Of a stretch of DNA of 64,000 bases, positions 24,874-34,470 are shown one piece after another. The DNA comes from Bacteroidota bacterium (GTDB lineage Bacteria > Bacteroidota > Bacteroidia > Flavobacteriales > Flavobacteriaceae), in contig JAIUNZ010000010.1 of NCBI GenBank assembly GCA_020161455.1, positions 51,955 through 115,954 of the forward strand. The letters are read 5' to 3'. The position numbers and the translations under genes were made by a program. Below the pieces are notes generated by a model, which saw nothing but the letters and a program-made list of their open reading frames with translations, had not been told where the DNA came from and searched no databases. Position 1 is the first letter of the stretch, and every line of letters begins with the position of its first letter.

Positions 24874-26130
24874 TTACATCCCCGTTCGTATCGCTTCCAC
24901 TGGGTCAAGTTGCGAGGCAGAAATGGCAGGTAATATTCCGGCAATAAGACCGATAACTGCGGCTAAAGAAGTCCCTAAGAGCATGTTTCCAACACTGAGC
25001 ACAAACTCAAAGTCGAGCATATCGGTGAGCACCATGGCAATTATCCAGACCAAGAACAGCCCAATTATCCCCCCGATTACACAAAGTATAATGGCTTCAA
25101 AAAGAAACTGAAAGAGTATGAATTTATTCTTGGCGCCCAATGATTTTTGTATCCCAATTAGGTTGGTACGCTCTTTTACAGATACAAACATGATGTTGGC
25201 AATTCCGAAACCACCCACTAGGAGCGAAAATCCAGAAATAATCCATCCACCCATTTTTAGAGTACCAATGAAACTATCTATCATGTCAGTAAATCCAGAA
25301 AGAATGTCAAGAAAAAAATTGTTTATTTCGCCTTGTTTAACACCTCGATAGGCACGAAGTTTTTGAGTAATTTCGCCTTTTAAAGCGTCAATATCAACAT
25401 CTTTTTCAGGTTTAATAACAATTACAGGAAGAAAGTTTTTACTGTTGTCTCCATACAATCTTCTTAAGAAATTGACTGGAAGAAAAACCGAATCGTCATC
25501 GCTATCTTCAAGTCCCATGCTCATTCCTTTTTTCTTGGTTACGCCAATTACTTTTACATTTTGACCATAAATACGAACTGATTTTCCAATTGGATCAACG
25601 TTATCGAACAAACCTTCGGCAATATTATAACCTAAAACAATTACACCAGCAGCAGCATTAGATTCGGCTTCATTAAAAAATCGTCCGTTGTTAATTTCCA
25701 TCCGTTGAATATCTGCAAACTCATAAGTTACGGGAACCACATTTACACTCGAAACCGTTATCCCATCATTTTTGACACCTTCTCTAGAAAACATAAAATA
25801 TTGGTAGCAAAGGTTTTCTACATCATTCAAATTGGATTTTAAGTACTGAAATTCTTCATAATTTACTTCAGGAAATTGGTCTCTTTTCCAACGAGGAATA
25901 TCTGAAGGACCAAAAGATTGGCTTTTTAAATACATAGTGTTTTTATCCAAAGTACCCAAATCGCCTTTTATTTTTTTGTCTAAAGAATCTACTGCCGCCA
26001 AAACAGCTATTATGGAAAAAATCCCTATAGTTACCCCAAGAAGTGACAACATGGTGCGCAGTTTATTGTTTCGCAAAGCATTCATAGCAAATAGGAAACT
26101 CTCTTTTAGCAGTCTTAGGTATAATAACAT
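24874..26130 (-). CDS. MacB/FtsX-type ABC transporter permease
   Basis: Encodes 418 residues. The layout is that of MacB-family permeases: one N-terminal helix (LRTMLSLLGVTIGIFSIIAVLAAV, about residues 24-47), a large periplasmic MacB_PCD domain (about 50-285), then three C-terminal helices of the FtsX domain including GFGIANIMFVSVKERTNLIGIQKSLGA. The ending DPVEAIR is classic. Such proteins work with a cytoplasmic ATPase in mechanotransmission or lipoprotein/peptide export. No ATPase gene is nearby, so it must pair with one elsewhere. It diverges from purH. Confidence 0.88.
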   Translation of the reverse strand: MLLYLRLLKESFLFAMNALRNNKLRTMLSLLGVTIGIFSIIAVLAAVDSLDKKIKGDLGTLDKNTMYLKSQSFGPSDIPRWKRDQFPEVNYEEFQYLKSNLNDVENLCYQYFMFSREGVKNDGITVSSVNVVPVTYEFADIQRMEINNGRFFNEAESNAAAGVIVLGYNIAEGLFDNVDPIGKSVRIYGQNVKVIGVTKKKGMSMGLEDSDDDSVFLPVNFLRRLYGDNSKNFLPVIVIKPEKDVDIDALKGEITQKLRAYRGVKQGEINNFFLDILSGFTDMIDSFIGTLKMGGWIISGFSLLVGGFGIANIMFVSVKERTNLIGIQKSLGAKNKFILFQFLFEAIILCVIGGIIGLFLVWIIAMVLTDMLDFEFVLSVGNMLLGTSLAAVIGLIAGILPAISASQLDPVEAIRTGM

Positions 26131-26240
26131 TCCTAATGGTTTTTAAATCAGATTTGTAAATTTCAAAAAAATAAATGGAATATCCTGAAGCTATTCCTAA
26201 TTGTTTGTGTACAATTATTGAAATTTGTTACACTCATTAG

Positions 26241-26271
26241 TTGAAAAATGCATTCAAAAAAACTACTTTTG
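26241..26271 (+). promoter_or_regulatory. Promoter of purH
   Basis: TTG at 26241-26243 is followed after 20 bases by TACTTTTG at 26264-26271 (TAnnTTTG), 23 bases before the purH ATG. The spacing is one base longer than the usual 17-19. Confidence 0.55.
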
Positions 26272-26293
26272 CATGCTTATAACACACAACACA

Positions 26294-27820
26294 ATGAGCA
26301 CTACAAAAACAATTCAATCGGCACTAATTTCAGTGTTTTCCAAAGAAGGTTTGGAACCCATCGTTCAGAAACTACATGAACAAAATGTTATCCTCTACTC
26401 TACCGGTGGCACCGAAGATTTTATTAAAAACTTAGGAATCCCTGTAGTTCCCGTAGAAGATGTTACCTCTTATCCGTCTATTCTTGGCGGAAGAGTAAAA
26501 ACATTGCACCCAAAAGTTTTTGGCGGGATTTTAAACCGTCAAGACCACGAAGGCGATGTGCAACAAATGGTTGAATTTAACATTCCTCAAATCGATTTAG
26601 TAATCGTTGATTTATATCCGTTTGAAAAAACTGTTGCTTCTGGAGCAAGTGAAGCTGACATTATTGAAAAAATTGATATTGGTGGAATTTCTCTAATTCG
26701 TGCTGCGGCCAAAAACTTTAAAGACACTGTTATTGTAGCTTCTGTAAACGAATATGCATCTCTTTTAGATATTATTTCTAGTCAAAATGGTGCTACAACT
26801 TTAGAGCAAAGAAAACTTTTTGCCACTAAAGCGTTTCATGTTTCATCGCACTATGACGCGGCTATTTTCAATTATTTTAACGAGGATGAAACGTATTTCA
26901 AAGCAAGTATTTCAGAAGGTCAGATTTTAAGATATGGCGAAAACCCACATCAAAAAGGATTCTTTTTCGGCGAATTTGACAAAATGTTTAGCAAACTTCA
27001 CGGAAAAGAATTGTCATACAACAATTTGCTTGATGTTGATGCCGCTGTGAATTTAATTTTAGAATTTAAAAACAACGCGCCAACATTTGCCATTTTAAAA
27101 CACAACAATGCTTGTGGATTAGCAACAAGATCAACCATGAAAGAAGCCTATGTTGCGGCATTAGCTGGTGATCCTACTTCTGCTTTCGGTGGCGTATTGA
27201 TTGCTAACGGAAAAATTGATGGCGCAACCGCAAAAGAAATCAGCAGTTTGTTTTGTGAAGTGGTAATAGCACCAAGTTTTGACGAAGAAGCTGTAGCTAT
27301 TTTATCAGAAAAAAAGAATAGAATTATATTGGTTCAACACGATGTTGAATTACCAAACAGTCAAGTAAGAACATGTTTAAATGGGTTATTAGTTCAAGAC
27401 CGAAATACAATTACCGATTCTAGAGAAGATTTAAAAGTGGTAACTACTACGGCACCATCAGAACAAGAAATTGAAGATTTGATTTTTGCCTCGAAAGTAT
27501 GTAAAAACACCAAATCGAATACGATTGTTTTTGCAAAAAACGGAACACTCATCGCTTCTGGAACAGGACAAACCTCACGAGTTGATGCCCTAAAACAAGC
27601 TGTTGAAAAAGCAAACAACTTTGGATTTGACTTGAAAGGTGCCGTTATGGCAAGTGATGCGTTCTTTCCATTTCCCGATTGTGTAGAGCTAGCACATAAC
27701 GCTGGAATTACAGCAGTTATCCAACCTGGTGGTTCTATCAAAGATGAATTGAGCATTAATTATTGCAATGAAAATAAAGTTGCAATGGTATTTACAGGAA
27801 CACGTCATTTTAAACATTAA
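26294..27820 (+). CDS. purH: Bifunctional AICAR transformylase / IMP cyclohydrolase
   Basis: Encodes 508 residues from MSTTKTIQSALISVF. It catalyses the last two steps of purine synthesis: formyl transfer to AICAR, then ring closure to IMP. The N-terminal MGS-like domain (about residues 1-190) includes LYSTGGTEDFI and GRVKTLHPKVFGGIL. The C-terminal transformylase has FAILKHNNACGLA (catalytic Lys-His) and the closing PGGSIKDE and FTGTRHFKH motifs. In-frame codons upstream of 26294 are probably not translated, because the likely promoter sits there. Confidence 0.97.
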   Translation: MSTTKTIQSALISVFSKEGLEPIVQKLHEQNVILYSTGGTEDFIKNLGIPVVPVEDVTSYPSILGGRVKTLHPKVFGGILNRQDHEGDVQQMVEFNIPQIDLVIVDLYPFEKTVASGASEADIIEKIDIGGISLIRAAAKNFKDTVIVASVNEYASLLDIISSQNGATTLEQRKLFATKAFHVSSHYDAAIFNYFNEDETYFKASISEGQILRYGENPHQKGFFFGEFDKMFSKLHGKELSYNNLLDVDAAVNLILEFKNNAPTFAILKHNNACGLATRSTMKEAYVAALAGDPTSAFGGVLIANGKIDGATAKEISSLFCEVVIAPSFDEEAVAILSEKKNRIILVQHDVELPNSQVRTCLNGLLVQDRNTITDSREDLKVVTTTAPSEQEIEDLIFASKVCKNTKSNTIVFAKNGTLIASGTGQTSRVDALKQAVEKANNFGFDLKGAVMASDAFFPFPDCVELAHNAGITAVIQPGGSIKDELSINYCNENKVAMVFTGTRHFKH

Positions 27821-27826
27821 TTTGTT

Positions 27827-27834
27827 TAACTTTG
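27827..27834 (+). promoter_or_regulatory. -7 promoter element for the mre operon
   Basis: TAACTTTG matches TAnnTTTG and lies 41 bases before the mreB ATG, right after the purH stop. No -33 TTG is evident, so purH read-through may also contribute. Confidence 0.45.
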
Positions 27835-27874
27835 TACGTTAAAAATTTATAAACTATAAACCCTTAAAAATCGT

Positions 27875-28903
27875 ATGGGATTTTTTGATTTCATGACCGA
27901 GGATATTGCAATTGACCTTGGTACCGCAAACACTTTGATAATACACAATGATAAAGTTGTAATTGACAGTCCGTCGATTGTAGCTCGTGATAGGATTTCT
28001 GGAAAAATTATCGCTGTTGGTAAGGAAGCCAACATGATGCAAGGTAAAACCCATGAGAATATCAAAACCATACGACCGTTGAAAGATGGAGTTATCGCCG
28101 ACTTTGATGCTTCAGAAAAAATGATCAGTTTGTTTATCAAAAGTATTCCAGCTTTAAAGAAAAAATTATTTACTCCAGCTTTACGCATGGTAGTTTGTAT
28201 TCCTTCAGGAATTACCGAAGTAGAAATGCGTGCGGTAAAAGAAAGTTGTGAACGCGTAAACGGAAAAGAAGTATATCTTATTCACGAACCAATGGCAGCC
28301 GCTATTGGTATTGGTATCGATATTATGCAACCAAAAGGAAACATGATTGTTGATATTGGCGGTGGAACAACTGAAATTGCAGTTATTGCTCTTGGAGGAA
28401 TTGTTTGTGATAAATCAGTGAAGATTGCAGGCGATGTATTTACCAATGATATTATTTACTATATGCGTACCCAACACAATTTATTTGTTGGAGAGGGAAC
28501 AGCAGAAAAAATAAAAATTACTATTGGTGCTGCCACCGATGATTTAGAAACACCACCAGATGACATGTCCGTTCAAGGTAGAGATTTATTGACTGGAAAA
28601 CCAAAACAAGTGGAAGTTTCTTATCGAGAAATAGCCAAAGCATTAGACAAATCGATTCAACGTATCGAAGATGCTATTATGGAAACGTTATCGCAAACAC
28701 CACCGGAATTAGCCGCTGATATTTACAATACAGGGATTTATCTTGCAGGTGGAGGATCAATGCTTCGCGGATTAGACAAACGTATTTCTCAAAAAACAGA
28801 CTTACCAGTTTACATTGCTGAAGACCCATTAAGAGCAGTAGTTCGTGGTACCGGAATGGCATTGAAAAACATCCCTAAGTTTAGAAGCATACTTATTAAA
28901 TAA
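27875..28903 (+). CDS. mreB: Rod shape-determining protein MreB
   Basis: Encodes 342 residues of the bacterial actin family. It forms cytoplasmic filaments at the membrane that guide side-wall peptidoglycan synthesis. The phosphate-1 loop DLGTANTLI (residues 14-22), phosphate-2 DIGGGTTEIAV and the adenosine motif GIYLAGGGSMLRGLD are intact. The amphipathic N-terminal MGFFDF probably helps bind the membrane. It heads the operon mreB-mreC-mreD-pbp2-rodA. Confidence 0.97.
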   Translation: MGFFDFMTEDIAIDLGTANTLIIHNDKVVIDSPSIVARDRISGKIIAVGKEANMMQGKTHENIKTIRPLKDGVIADFDASEKMISLFIKSIPALKKKLFTPALRMVVCIPSGITEVEMRAVKESCERVNGKEVYLIHEPMAAAIGIGIDIMQPKGNMIVDIGGGTTEIAVIALGGIVCDKSVKIAGDVFTNDIIYYMRTQHNLFVGEGTAEKIKITIGAATDDLETPPDDMSVQGRDLLTGKPKQVEVSYREIAKALDKSIQRIEDAIMETLSQTPPELAADIYNTGIYLAGGGSMLRGLDKRISQKTDLPVYIAEDPLRAVVRGTGMALKNIPKFRSILIK

Positions 28904-28918
28904 AAAATCCAATTATAG

Positions 28919-28968
28919 AAAATTCCAAATTCCAAGTATTTGAAATAATCTTTGGTGTTTGGAATTTT
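28919..28968. repeat. Intergenic inverted repeat between mreB and mreC
   Basis: Arms AAAATTCCAAA (28919-28929) and TTTGGAATTTT (28958-28968) are perfectly complementary around 28 bases. The 16-mer AAATTCCAAATTCCAA in the left arm recurs at 33543-33558, after rodA. It lacks a T-run typical of terminators, so it may be a dispersed repeat or mRNA-processing structure. Confidence 0.6.
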
Positions 28969-28990
28969 AAATTTTATAACTTTTTAAACG

Positions 28991-29815
28991 ATGCAGCAAA
29001 TTTTTAGTTTCATATTAAAAAACAGTTATCGATTACTGTTCTTGCTGCTATTAGTTATTTCGTTAACATTAACGATTCAATCACATTCTTATCACAAAAG
29101 CAGAGTCATTAGTTCCGCTAATTTTCTAACCGGTGGTGTATATCAACAAATAAATAACGTGAATGAATATTTTGGATTACGAAAAGAAAATCAAGAATTG
29201 TCTGCAGAAAATGCCCGTTTAAAATCTATTTTATTCAACCAAAAGGATACTACACTTACACCAAATGTAAATGTTAAAGGAATTGATAAAGCTGAAATTA
29301 TAGTTTCCAAAGTAATTCACAATTCCTATAGCACACATGAAAATTTCTTAACCTTAAACAGTGGTTCTAAAGACGGTGTTAAATCCGATATGGGAGTCAT
29401 TAATAGTGCTGGAATTATTGGTATTGTTGACAAAACTTCCAAAAACTATGCTACAGTGATAAGCATATTAAATGTTCAGTCAAAAATTAATGCTAAAATT
29501 AAGAAATCAAATCATTTTGGTTCATTAGTTTGGAACGGCAAAAATACCGGTTATGCACAATTAATTGATGTGCCAAGACTAGCTTCTGTTCGAAAAGGAG
29601 ATACTATTGTTACAGGTGGACAGTCTATTATTTTTCCGGAAAATATTGGGATTGGGGTTATTGATAAAATCTACACAGACAACGTAACCAATTATTATAC
29701 TTTGGATATAAAATTGTTTAATGACATGACGAATTTAGGTTATGTATATATTTTAAAAACAAAAGATAGAGACGAAGTGATGAAACTTGAAAGCGAAACC
29801 ATTAAAAATGAATAG
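28991..29815 (+). CDS. mreC: Rod shape-determining protein MreC
   Basis: Encodes 274 residues. One N-terminal transmembrane helix (about residues 12-29, YRLLFLLLLVISLTLTIQ) is followed by a coiled coil (ENQELSAENARLKSILF, about residues 62-78) and a periplasmic beta-barrel region (SKDGVKSDMGVINSAGIIGIV; VRKGDTIVTGGQSIIFP). It links MreB filaments to PBP2 and RodA. It overlaps mreD by eight bases. Confidence 0.95.
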   Translation: MQQIFSFILKNSYRLLFLLLLVISLTLTIQSHSYHKSRVISSANFLTGGVYQQINNVNEYFGLRKENQELSAENARLKSILFNQKDTTLTPNVNVKGIDKAEIIVSKVIHNSYSTHENFLTLNSGSKDGVKSDMGVINSAGIIGIVDKTSKNYATVISILNVQSKINAKIKKSNHFGSLVWNGKNTGYAQLIDVPRLASVRKGDTIVTGGQSIIFPENIGIGVIDKIYTDNVTNYYTLDIKLFNDMTNLGYVYILKTKDRDEVMKLESETIKNE

Positions 29816-30314
29816 TACTTTATTAGTAAATATCGCCCGATTTATTTTCTTGCTTTTAGCCCAAGTACTATTGTTCAATCGCATTGATTTGTTTGGATAT
29901 ATCAATCCTTATCCTTATATTTTGTTCATCTTACTTTTTCCAGTAAATGGGAATAAAACAGGGCTTTTAGTAGCTAGTTTTCTACTAGGTTTGATTATGG
30001 ATATGTTTTGGAATTCTGGCGGCGTTCATGCAACGGCTTGTTTGGTTCTAGCCTATTTTCGACCAGCAATTTTCAAATTTTCATTTGGACTAAGTTATGA
30101 ATATCAAACCGTTAAACTAAACGATGTATTAACACCCGAACGCTTTTCGTTTATATTAATAGCCGTTGTCATTCATCATTTTACGTTATTTATTTTAGAA
30201 ATTTTTAAAATTAGTTTCATTTGGGATATTTTCTTAAGGACTATTTTTAGCACTATATTTACTATTATCACCTGTATATTAATCATTTATATTATTAAGC
30301 CAAGCAAACGATGA
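29808..30314 (+). CDS. mreD: Rod shape-determining protein MreD
   Basis: Encodes 168 residues from ATG 29808 (MNSTLLVNIARFIFLLLAQ); a TTG 21 bases upstream is possible but would deepen the overlap with mreC. It is almost wholly hydrophobic with about five to six transmembrane helices, and the INPYPYILFILLFP loop is typical of MreD. It is an integral inner-membrane partner of MreC and PBP2. It overlaps pbp2 by four bases (ATGA). Confidence 0.92.
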   Translation: MNSTLLVNIARFIFLLLAQVLLFNRIDLFGYINPYPYILFILLFPVNGNKTGLLVASFLLGLIMDMFWNSGGVHATACLVLAYFRPAIFKFSFGLSYEYQTVKLNDVLTPERFSFILIAVVIHHFTLFILEIFKISFIWDIFLRTIFSTIFTIITCILIIYIIKPSKR

Positions 30315-32245
30315 GAAAAGTATTGTTTCCAACAATTATAATCATTGCAACAATTTTAATTGTGTCGAGGCTTTTTTACCTTCAAGTTATAGATGAAAGT
30401 TTAAAGTTGAAATCAGACAATAATGCAATTAAAATAAAATATGATTACCCCGAACGAGGTTATATTTATGATCGTTACGGTAAACTTATGGTTGCCAATC
30501 AACCTTCGTATGACATCATGGTTATCCCAAAAGATGTTAAAAATATTGACACTCTCGAATTTTGCAAATTATTAAACATCTCAAAAGTCGATTTTGACAA
30601 AAAGATAGCCAAAGCTAAAGTGTATAGTCCAAGATTGCCATCGGTTTTTTTGCCACAATTAAACAAAATGGAATATGCCGCTTTTCAAGAAATGCAACGG
30701 AAATTTAATGGCTTTTATATTCAAAAAAGATCGCTACGTGATTATCAAGTTGATTGTGGTGCCAATGTTTTTGGATTTATTACACAAGTAAATGAAAACA
30801 TCATCAGCAAAAACAAATATTATAATAGTGGTGATTTGATAGGAAAACAAGGTGTTGAAGAAAGCTATGAAGAAATTTTAAGAGGTGTCAAAGGAGTAAA
30901 ATATCTTCAAAAAGACAAATTCAATCGCGATATAGGTTCCTATAAAGATGGAAAATTTGATACTATTGCTGTTCAAGGAAAAGACATTACATTGTCTATT
31001 GATGCTGAACTACAAAAATATGGCGAACAATTAATGATTAACAAACGTGGTGGAATTGTAGCTATAGAGCCAAAAACTGGAGAAATATTAGCGTTGGTAA
31101 CATCACCCTCCTACGATCCAGCCATATTGGTTGGAAGACAACGCTCTAAAAACTACACCATGTTGTATCACGACTCAATTGCAAAACCATTATACGATAG
31201 AGGTTTGCTAGCGGAATATACTCCTGGTTCTCCATTTAAAATTCTAACAGGGCTAGTTGGACTTCAAGAAGGTGTTATAGATACCGAAACATCATTTGTT
31301 TGTCATCACGGTTTCAGTTATGCACGTGGTCGTTTTATGCGCTGTCACGATGCTGGCGTTTCTAAATTACACAATGGTTTTTATAACTCTTGCAACACCT
31401 ATTTTGCCAATGTTTATATGAAAACCATAAACAAATATGTAAAGCCTTCGGATGGTGTAGATACTTGGAGCAATCACTTGAAAAGTTTTGGACTAGGACA
31501 ATTTATGGGCTACGACTTACCAACTGGAAGGAAAGGAAAAATTCCAACCTCAAAAACGTATAAAAAAATGTATCCAGGATGGAATTGGGACAGTAAAACT
31601 ATTGTTTCCAATGCCATCGGTCAAGGTGAAGTCTTGATGACGCCAATGCAATTAGCCAATATGATAGCAACTGTTGCCAATAGAGGTTATTATTATACGC
31701 CTCATATCATTAAGAAAATCAAAGGCGAAATGATTGATAAAAAATTTAGAACCAAACATCAAACAACGGTTGACAAAAAACATTTTGAACCAGTAATTGA
31801 AGGTTTATACGATGTTTATAACTTAGGAACGGCAAGAGGCTTAGGTGTTGAAGGCATACAAATTTGTGGAAAAACAGGTACCGCCGAAAACTTTGCCAAA
31901 ATAAACGGAAAAAGAGTTAAGCTTCAAGACCACTCTATTTTTGTTGCATTTGCGCCAAAAGACAATCCTAAAATAGCCATTGCTGTTTTTGTTGAAAATG
32001 GATATTGGGGTGCAAGATGGGCTGGTCCAATTACAACATTAATGATTGAAAAATACATCAATAAAAAAATCACTCGTAAAGATTTAGAAAAAAGAATGTT
32101 AGAAGGAAGTTTGCAAGCGGAATACAATAAATACATTGCTAAACCAATTGTTGATACTTTAATTAATACTACTATTTCAAAATCGTTGAATACAGAAATG
32201 AAAAAAGAAGAAGAAATTAAAGTAAAAGATACTACTAAAAATTAA
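30311..32245 (+). CDS. mrdA: Penicillin-binding protein 2 (elongation transpeptidase)
   Basis: Encodes 644 residues. There is an N-terminal membrane anchor (about residues 6-26), a PBP dimerisation domain starting at ERGYIYDRYGKLMVANQPSY, and a transpeptidase domain. Active-site motifs are present: SPFK (nucleophile Ser307), SCN (360-362) and KTGT (521-524). The usual STFK is SPFK here, which keeps the SxxK form. It cross-links side-wall peptidoglycan with RodA, encoded 12 bases downstream. Confidence 0.96.
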   Translation: MRKVLFPTIIIIATILIVSRLFYLQVIDESLKLKSDNNAIKIKYDYPERGYIYDRYGKLMVANQPSYDIMVIPKDVKNIDTLEFCKLLNISKVDFDKKIAKAKVYSPRLPSVFLPQLNKMEYAAFQEMQRKFNGFYIQKRSLRDYQVDCGANVFGFITQVNENIISKNKYYNSGDLIGKQGVEESYEEILRGVKGVKYLQKDKFNRDIGSYKDGKFDTIAVQGKDITLSIDAELQKYGEQLMINKRGGIVAIEPKTGEILALVTSPSYDPAILVGRQRSKNYTMLYHDSIAKPLYDRGLLAEYTPGSPFKILTGLVGLQEGVIDTETSFVCHHGFSYARGRFMRCHDAGVSKLHNGFYNSCNTYFANVYMKTINKYVKPSDGVDTWSNHLKSFGLGQFMGYDLPTGRKGKIPTSKTYKKMYPGWNWDSKTIVSNAIGQGEVLMTPMQLANMIATVANRGYYYTPHIIKKIKGEMIDKKFRTKHQTTVDKKHFEPVIEGLYDVYNLGTARGLGVEGIQICGKTGTAENFAKINGKRVKLQDHSIFVAFAPKDNPKIAIAVFVENGYWGARWAGPITTLMIEKYINKKITRKDLEKRMLEGSLQAEYNKYIAKPIVDTLINTTISKSLNTEMKKEEEIKVKDTTKN

Positions 32246-32257
32246 TTTCTAATTAGT

Positions 32258-33520
32258 ATGAAAAACCAAAGTGTTACAAATAATTTAGACTGGTTAAGCA
32301 TCGGAATCTATATCCTGTTAGTGATTTTAGGTTGGCTTAATATTTACTCTTCTTCGTTATCAAGCATTGAAGGGGAAAGTTCAATTTTTGATGTAACTCA
32401 AATTTATGGAAAACAATTTTTATTCATTCTTTTTACCATTCCATTGATTTTTAGCATCATGGCTATTGATGCGAAATTCTTTGAAAAGTATTCTATTATC
32501 ATTTTTGCAGTGTCTCTTTTATCACTTGCTGGTCTGTTTGTGTTTGGAAAAACGATTGCAGGACAACGATGTTGGTATGCCATTGGAACGTTCACATTAC
32601 AGCCATCAGAATTTGCTAAAACAGCTACAGCATTAGCCTTGGCAAAATATTTAAGTGATGTTCAAGTCAATTTAAAAGACATGAACAGACAGGTGCAAGC
32701 CATGATTATTTTATTTTTACCAATCCTATTAATTTTACCGCAACCCGACCCAGGAAGCGCCTTGATTTATTCTGTTTTTTTCTTGGTTTTATATCGAGAA
32801 GGATTTCCTTCATGGTATCTTTGGACAGGATTTATTGCCATCATACTCTTTGTTTTAGCGCTGCTTTTAGAACCCTACGTTATTGTAATAATTGCATTAG
32901 TCGTTATTCTTTTTATTCATTTTAGAAGCAGGATGATTGATAGAAATTGGGTTTTGAGTTCTATTATTTTAGTATTGATCTCAGGATATGTTTTTTCAGT
33001 TGATTATGTTTTTGACAATGTATTCAAGCAACATCATCGTGACCGATTTAATATTCTTTTGGGCAAAGAAGTAGATATGAAAGGTGTTGGATATAACACC
33101 AATCAATCTGAAATTGCTATTGGATCTGGCGGATTGTTTGGAAAGGGTTACTTAGAAGGAACGCAAACAAAAGGCGGCTTTGTACCTGAACAACACACCG
33201 ATTATATTTTCACAACAGTTGGAGAAGAATGGGGTTTTTTGGGTTCTGTATTAATTGTTGCCTTATTTTTAATTTTATTTGGAAGAATACTTTATTTGGC
33301 TGAAAGGCAAAAGACAAAGTTTAGTCGAGTCTATGGTTATTGTGTGGCAGGCATACTATTCATACACTTTTTTGTTAATATTTCGATGGTAATTGGAATA
33401 TTCCCAACGATTGGTGTTCCGTTGCCTTTCTTTTCTTATGGTGGTTCTGGTCTTTGGGGCTTTACTATTTTATTATTTATTTTCCTAAAAATGGATGCAA
33501 ACAAAGTAAACGAATGGTAG
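32258..33520 (+). CDS. rodA: Peptidoglycan glycosyltransferase RodA
   Basis: Encodes 420 residues of the SEDS family with about ten transmembrane helices. It polymerises lipid II into glycan strands. Family motifs include GQRCWYAIGTFTLQPSEFAK, QPDPGSALIYSVFFL, GFVPEQHTDYIFTTVGEEWG and the C-terminal GVPLPFFSYGGSGLWG. It is the last gene of the mre operon; after it lies a copy of the ATTCCAAATTCCAA repeat but no clear terminator. Confidence 0.96.
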   Translation: MKNQSVTNNLDWLSIGIYILLVILGWLNIYSSSLSSIEGESSIFDVTQIYGKQFLFILFTIPLIFSIMAIDAKFFEKYSIIIFAVSLLSLAGLFVFGKTIAGQRCWYAIGTFTLQPSEFAKTATALALAKYLSDVQVNLKDMNRQVQAMIILFLPILLILPQPDPGSALIYSVFFLVLYREGFPSWYLWTGFIAIILFVLALLLEPYVIVIIALVVILFIHFRSRMIDRNWVLSSIILVLISGYVFSVDYVFDNVFKQHHRDRFNILLGKEVDMKGVGYNTNQSEIAIGSGGLFGKGYLEGTQTKGGFVPEQHTDYIFTTVGEEWGFLGSVLIVALFLILFGRILYLAERQKTKFSRVYGYCVAGILFIHFFVNISMVIGIFPTIGVPLPFFSYGGSGLWGFTILLFIFLKMDANKVNEW

Positions 33521-33542
33521 TTTTTAAAAAATTCCCACAAAT

Positions 33543-33558
33543 AAATTCCAAATTCCAA
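33543..33558. repeat. Second copy of the AAATTCCAAATTCCAA repeat
   Basis: The same 16-mer as in the mreB-mreC gap. It is internally a tandem ATTCCAA repeat. It lies 22 bases after the rodA stop and is not part of a strong hairpin. Confidence 0.55.
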
Positions 33559-33607
33559 TCATTGTATTTAGTAAATCTTTAAGATTAGGAAGAATACAAG
33601 TTTCAAA

Positions 33608-34405
33608 TCAATTAAAACTCCAATCTTTATAGTCACTTTTACTTTCAAGTTTATTTTCGACTGAATCTTCCCATTTTGAAAAAAAGTCGATGTTCGTTAA
33701 TTTCTCAATTGCATCGATAGACGTTACAAAAGTATAGAGTGGCTTTTTTGAATCTTCATTTGGCACAAGAAAAGCTATTACCTTAATTTGACCATTGCTT
33801 TTTGATGCAATAATTTTATAAAAATAATTCGGAACAGCTACTTTTTCAAAACCAATAGTTTTTAATCCAGATGTTAAAACACCACCCGAAATCACAAAAA
33901 CAGTTCCATACTTCTCAGCCCAATACCTTGTTTTTTGTTCCAATCGATTCCAAATTCCTGAATTAAAATCATGCTTTTGAGGAGAAATATTTGAGGTTAA
34001 AAAAGTATCTTCATATGCTTTTTTAGAAAAAGTCATATCTCCAGCTGGACAAAGATGTCCTTTGTCATATCCCGATTTTTTATAATTTCTCCAATCGGCA
34101 GAATGTGTTGTTACTTTTTTATCTTCAACAAAATAGGGTCTTTTAAAATTATTTTGTTTAAAATTCTCTTTTTTCAAAGAATAGGCTACCCATTCAGCTT
34201 GTTCAAATTTTTCACTATAGGACAATGTATAAAAATCATGTACAATTATTTGTTTTGTGGTTGACGTTGGTAGTAAATCAATAGCAGATATTGATGAAAA
34301 TTGTTTTTTGTTTTCAGTCGTATCATCTTTTTCGAGAAATTTGCAAGAAATGATTGCATAAGAAATCAAAAAGATGAAAACAATTATTTTAATGTAATTT
34401 TTCAT
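33608..34405 (-). CDS. DNA/RNA non-specific endonuclease, lipoprotein
   Basis: Encodes 265 residues with an N-terminal lipoprotein signal (FLISYAIISC, Cys at about residue 21). The catalytic block DKGHLCPAGDM (about residues 135-145) corresponds to the DRGH motif of NUC-family (beta-beta-alpha metal) nucleases, and NISPQKHDFNSGIWNRLEQKTR contains the metal-binding Asn. It should degrade DNA and RNA outside the cytoplasm, perhaps for nutrient scavenging. A role in interbacterial competition is possible but nothing in the neighbourhood shows it. Confidence 0.9.
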   Translation of the reverse strand: MKNYIKIIVFIFLISYAIISCKFLEKDDTTENKKQFSSISAIDLLPTSTTKQIIVHDFYTLSYSEKFEQAEWVAYSLKKENFKQNNFKRPYFVEDKKVTTHSADWRNYKKSGYDKGHLCPAGDMTFSKKAYEDTFLTSNISPQKHDFNSGIWNRLEQKTRYWAEKYGTVFVISGGVLTSGLKTIGFEKVAVPNYFYKIIASKSNGQIKVIAFLVPNEDSKKPLYTFVTSIDAIEKLTNIDFFSKWEDSVENKLESKSDYKDWSFN

Positions 34406-34470
34406 ATATTATTTTAGAATTTGGAACAATTATTGCTAAATTTATAGTAAAATAATTAAAAACAAAAACA

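Noticed and set aside
27394-27756. A 120-codon frame antisense to purH
   Set aside because: It is opposite the conserved transformylase domain and has no motif, promoter or plausible protein character.
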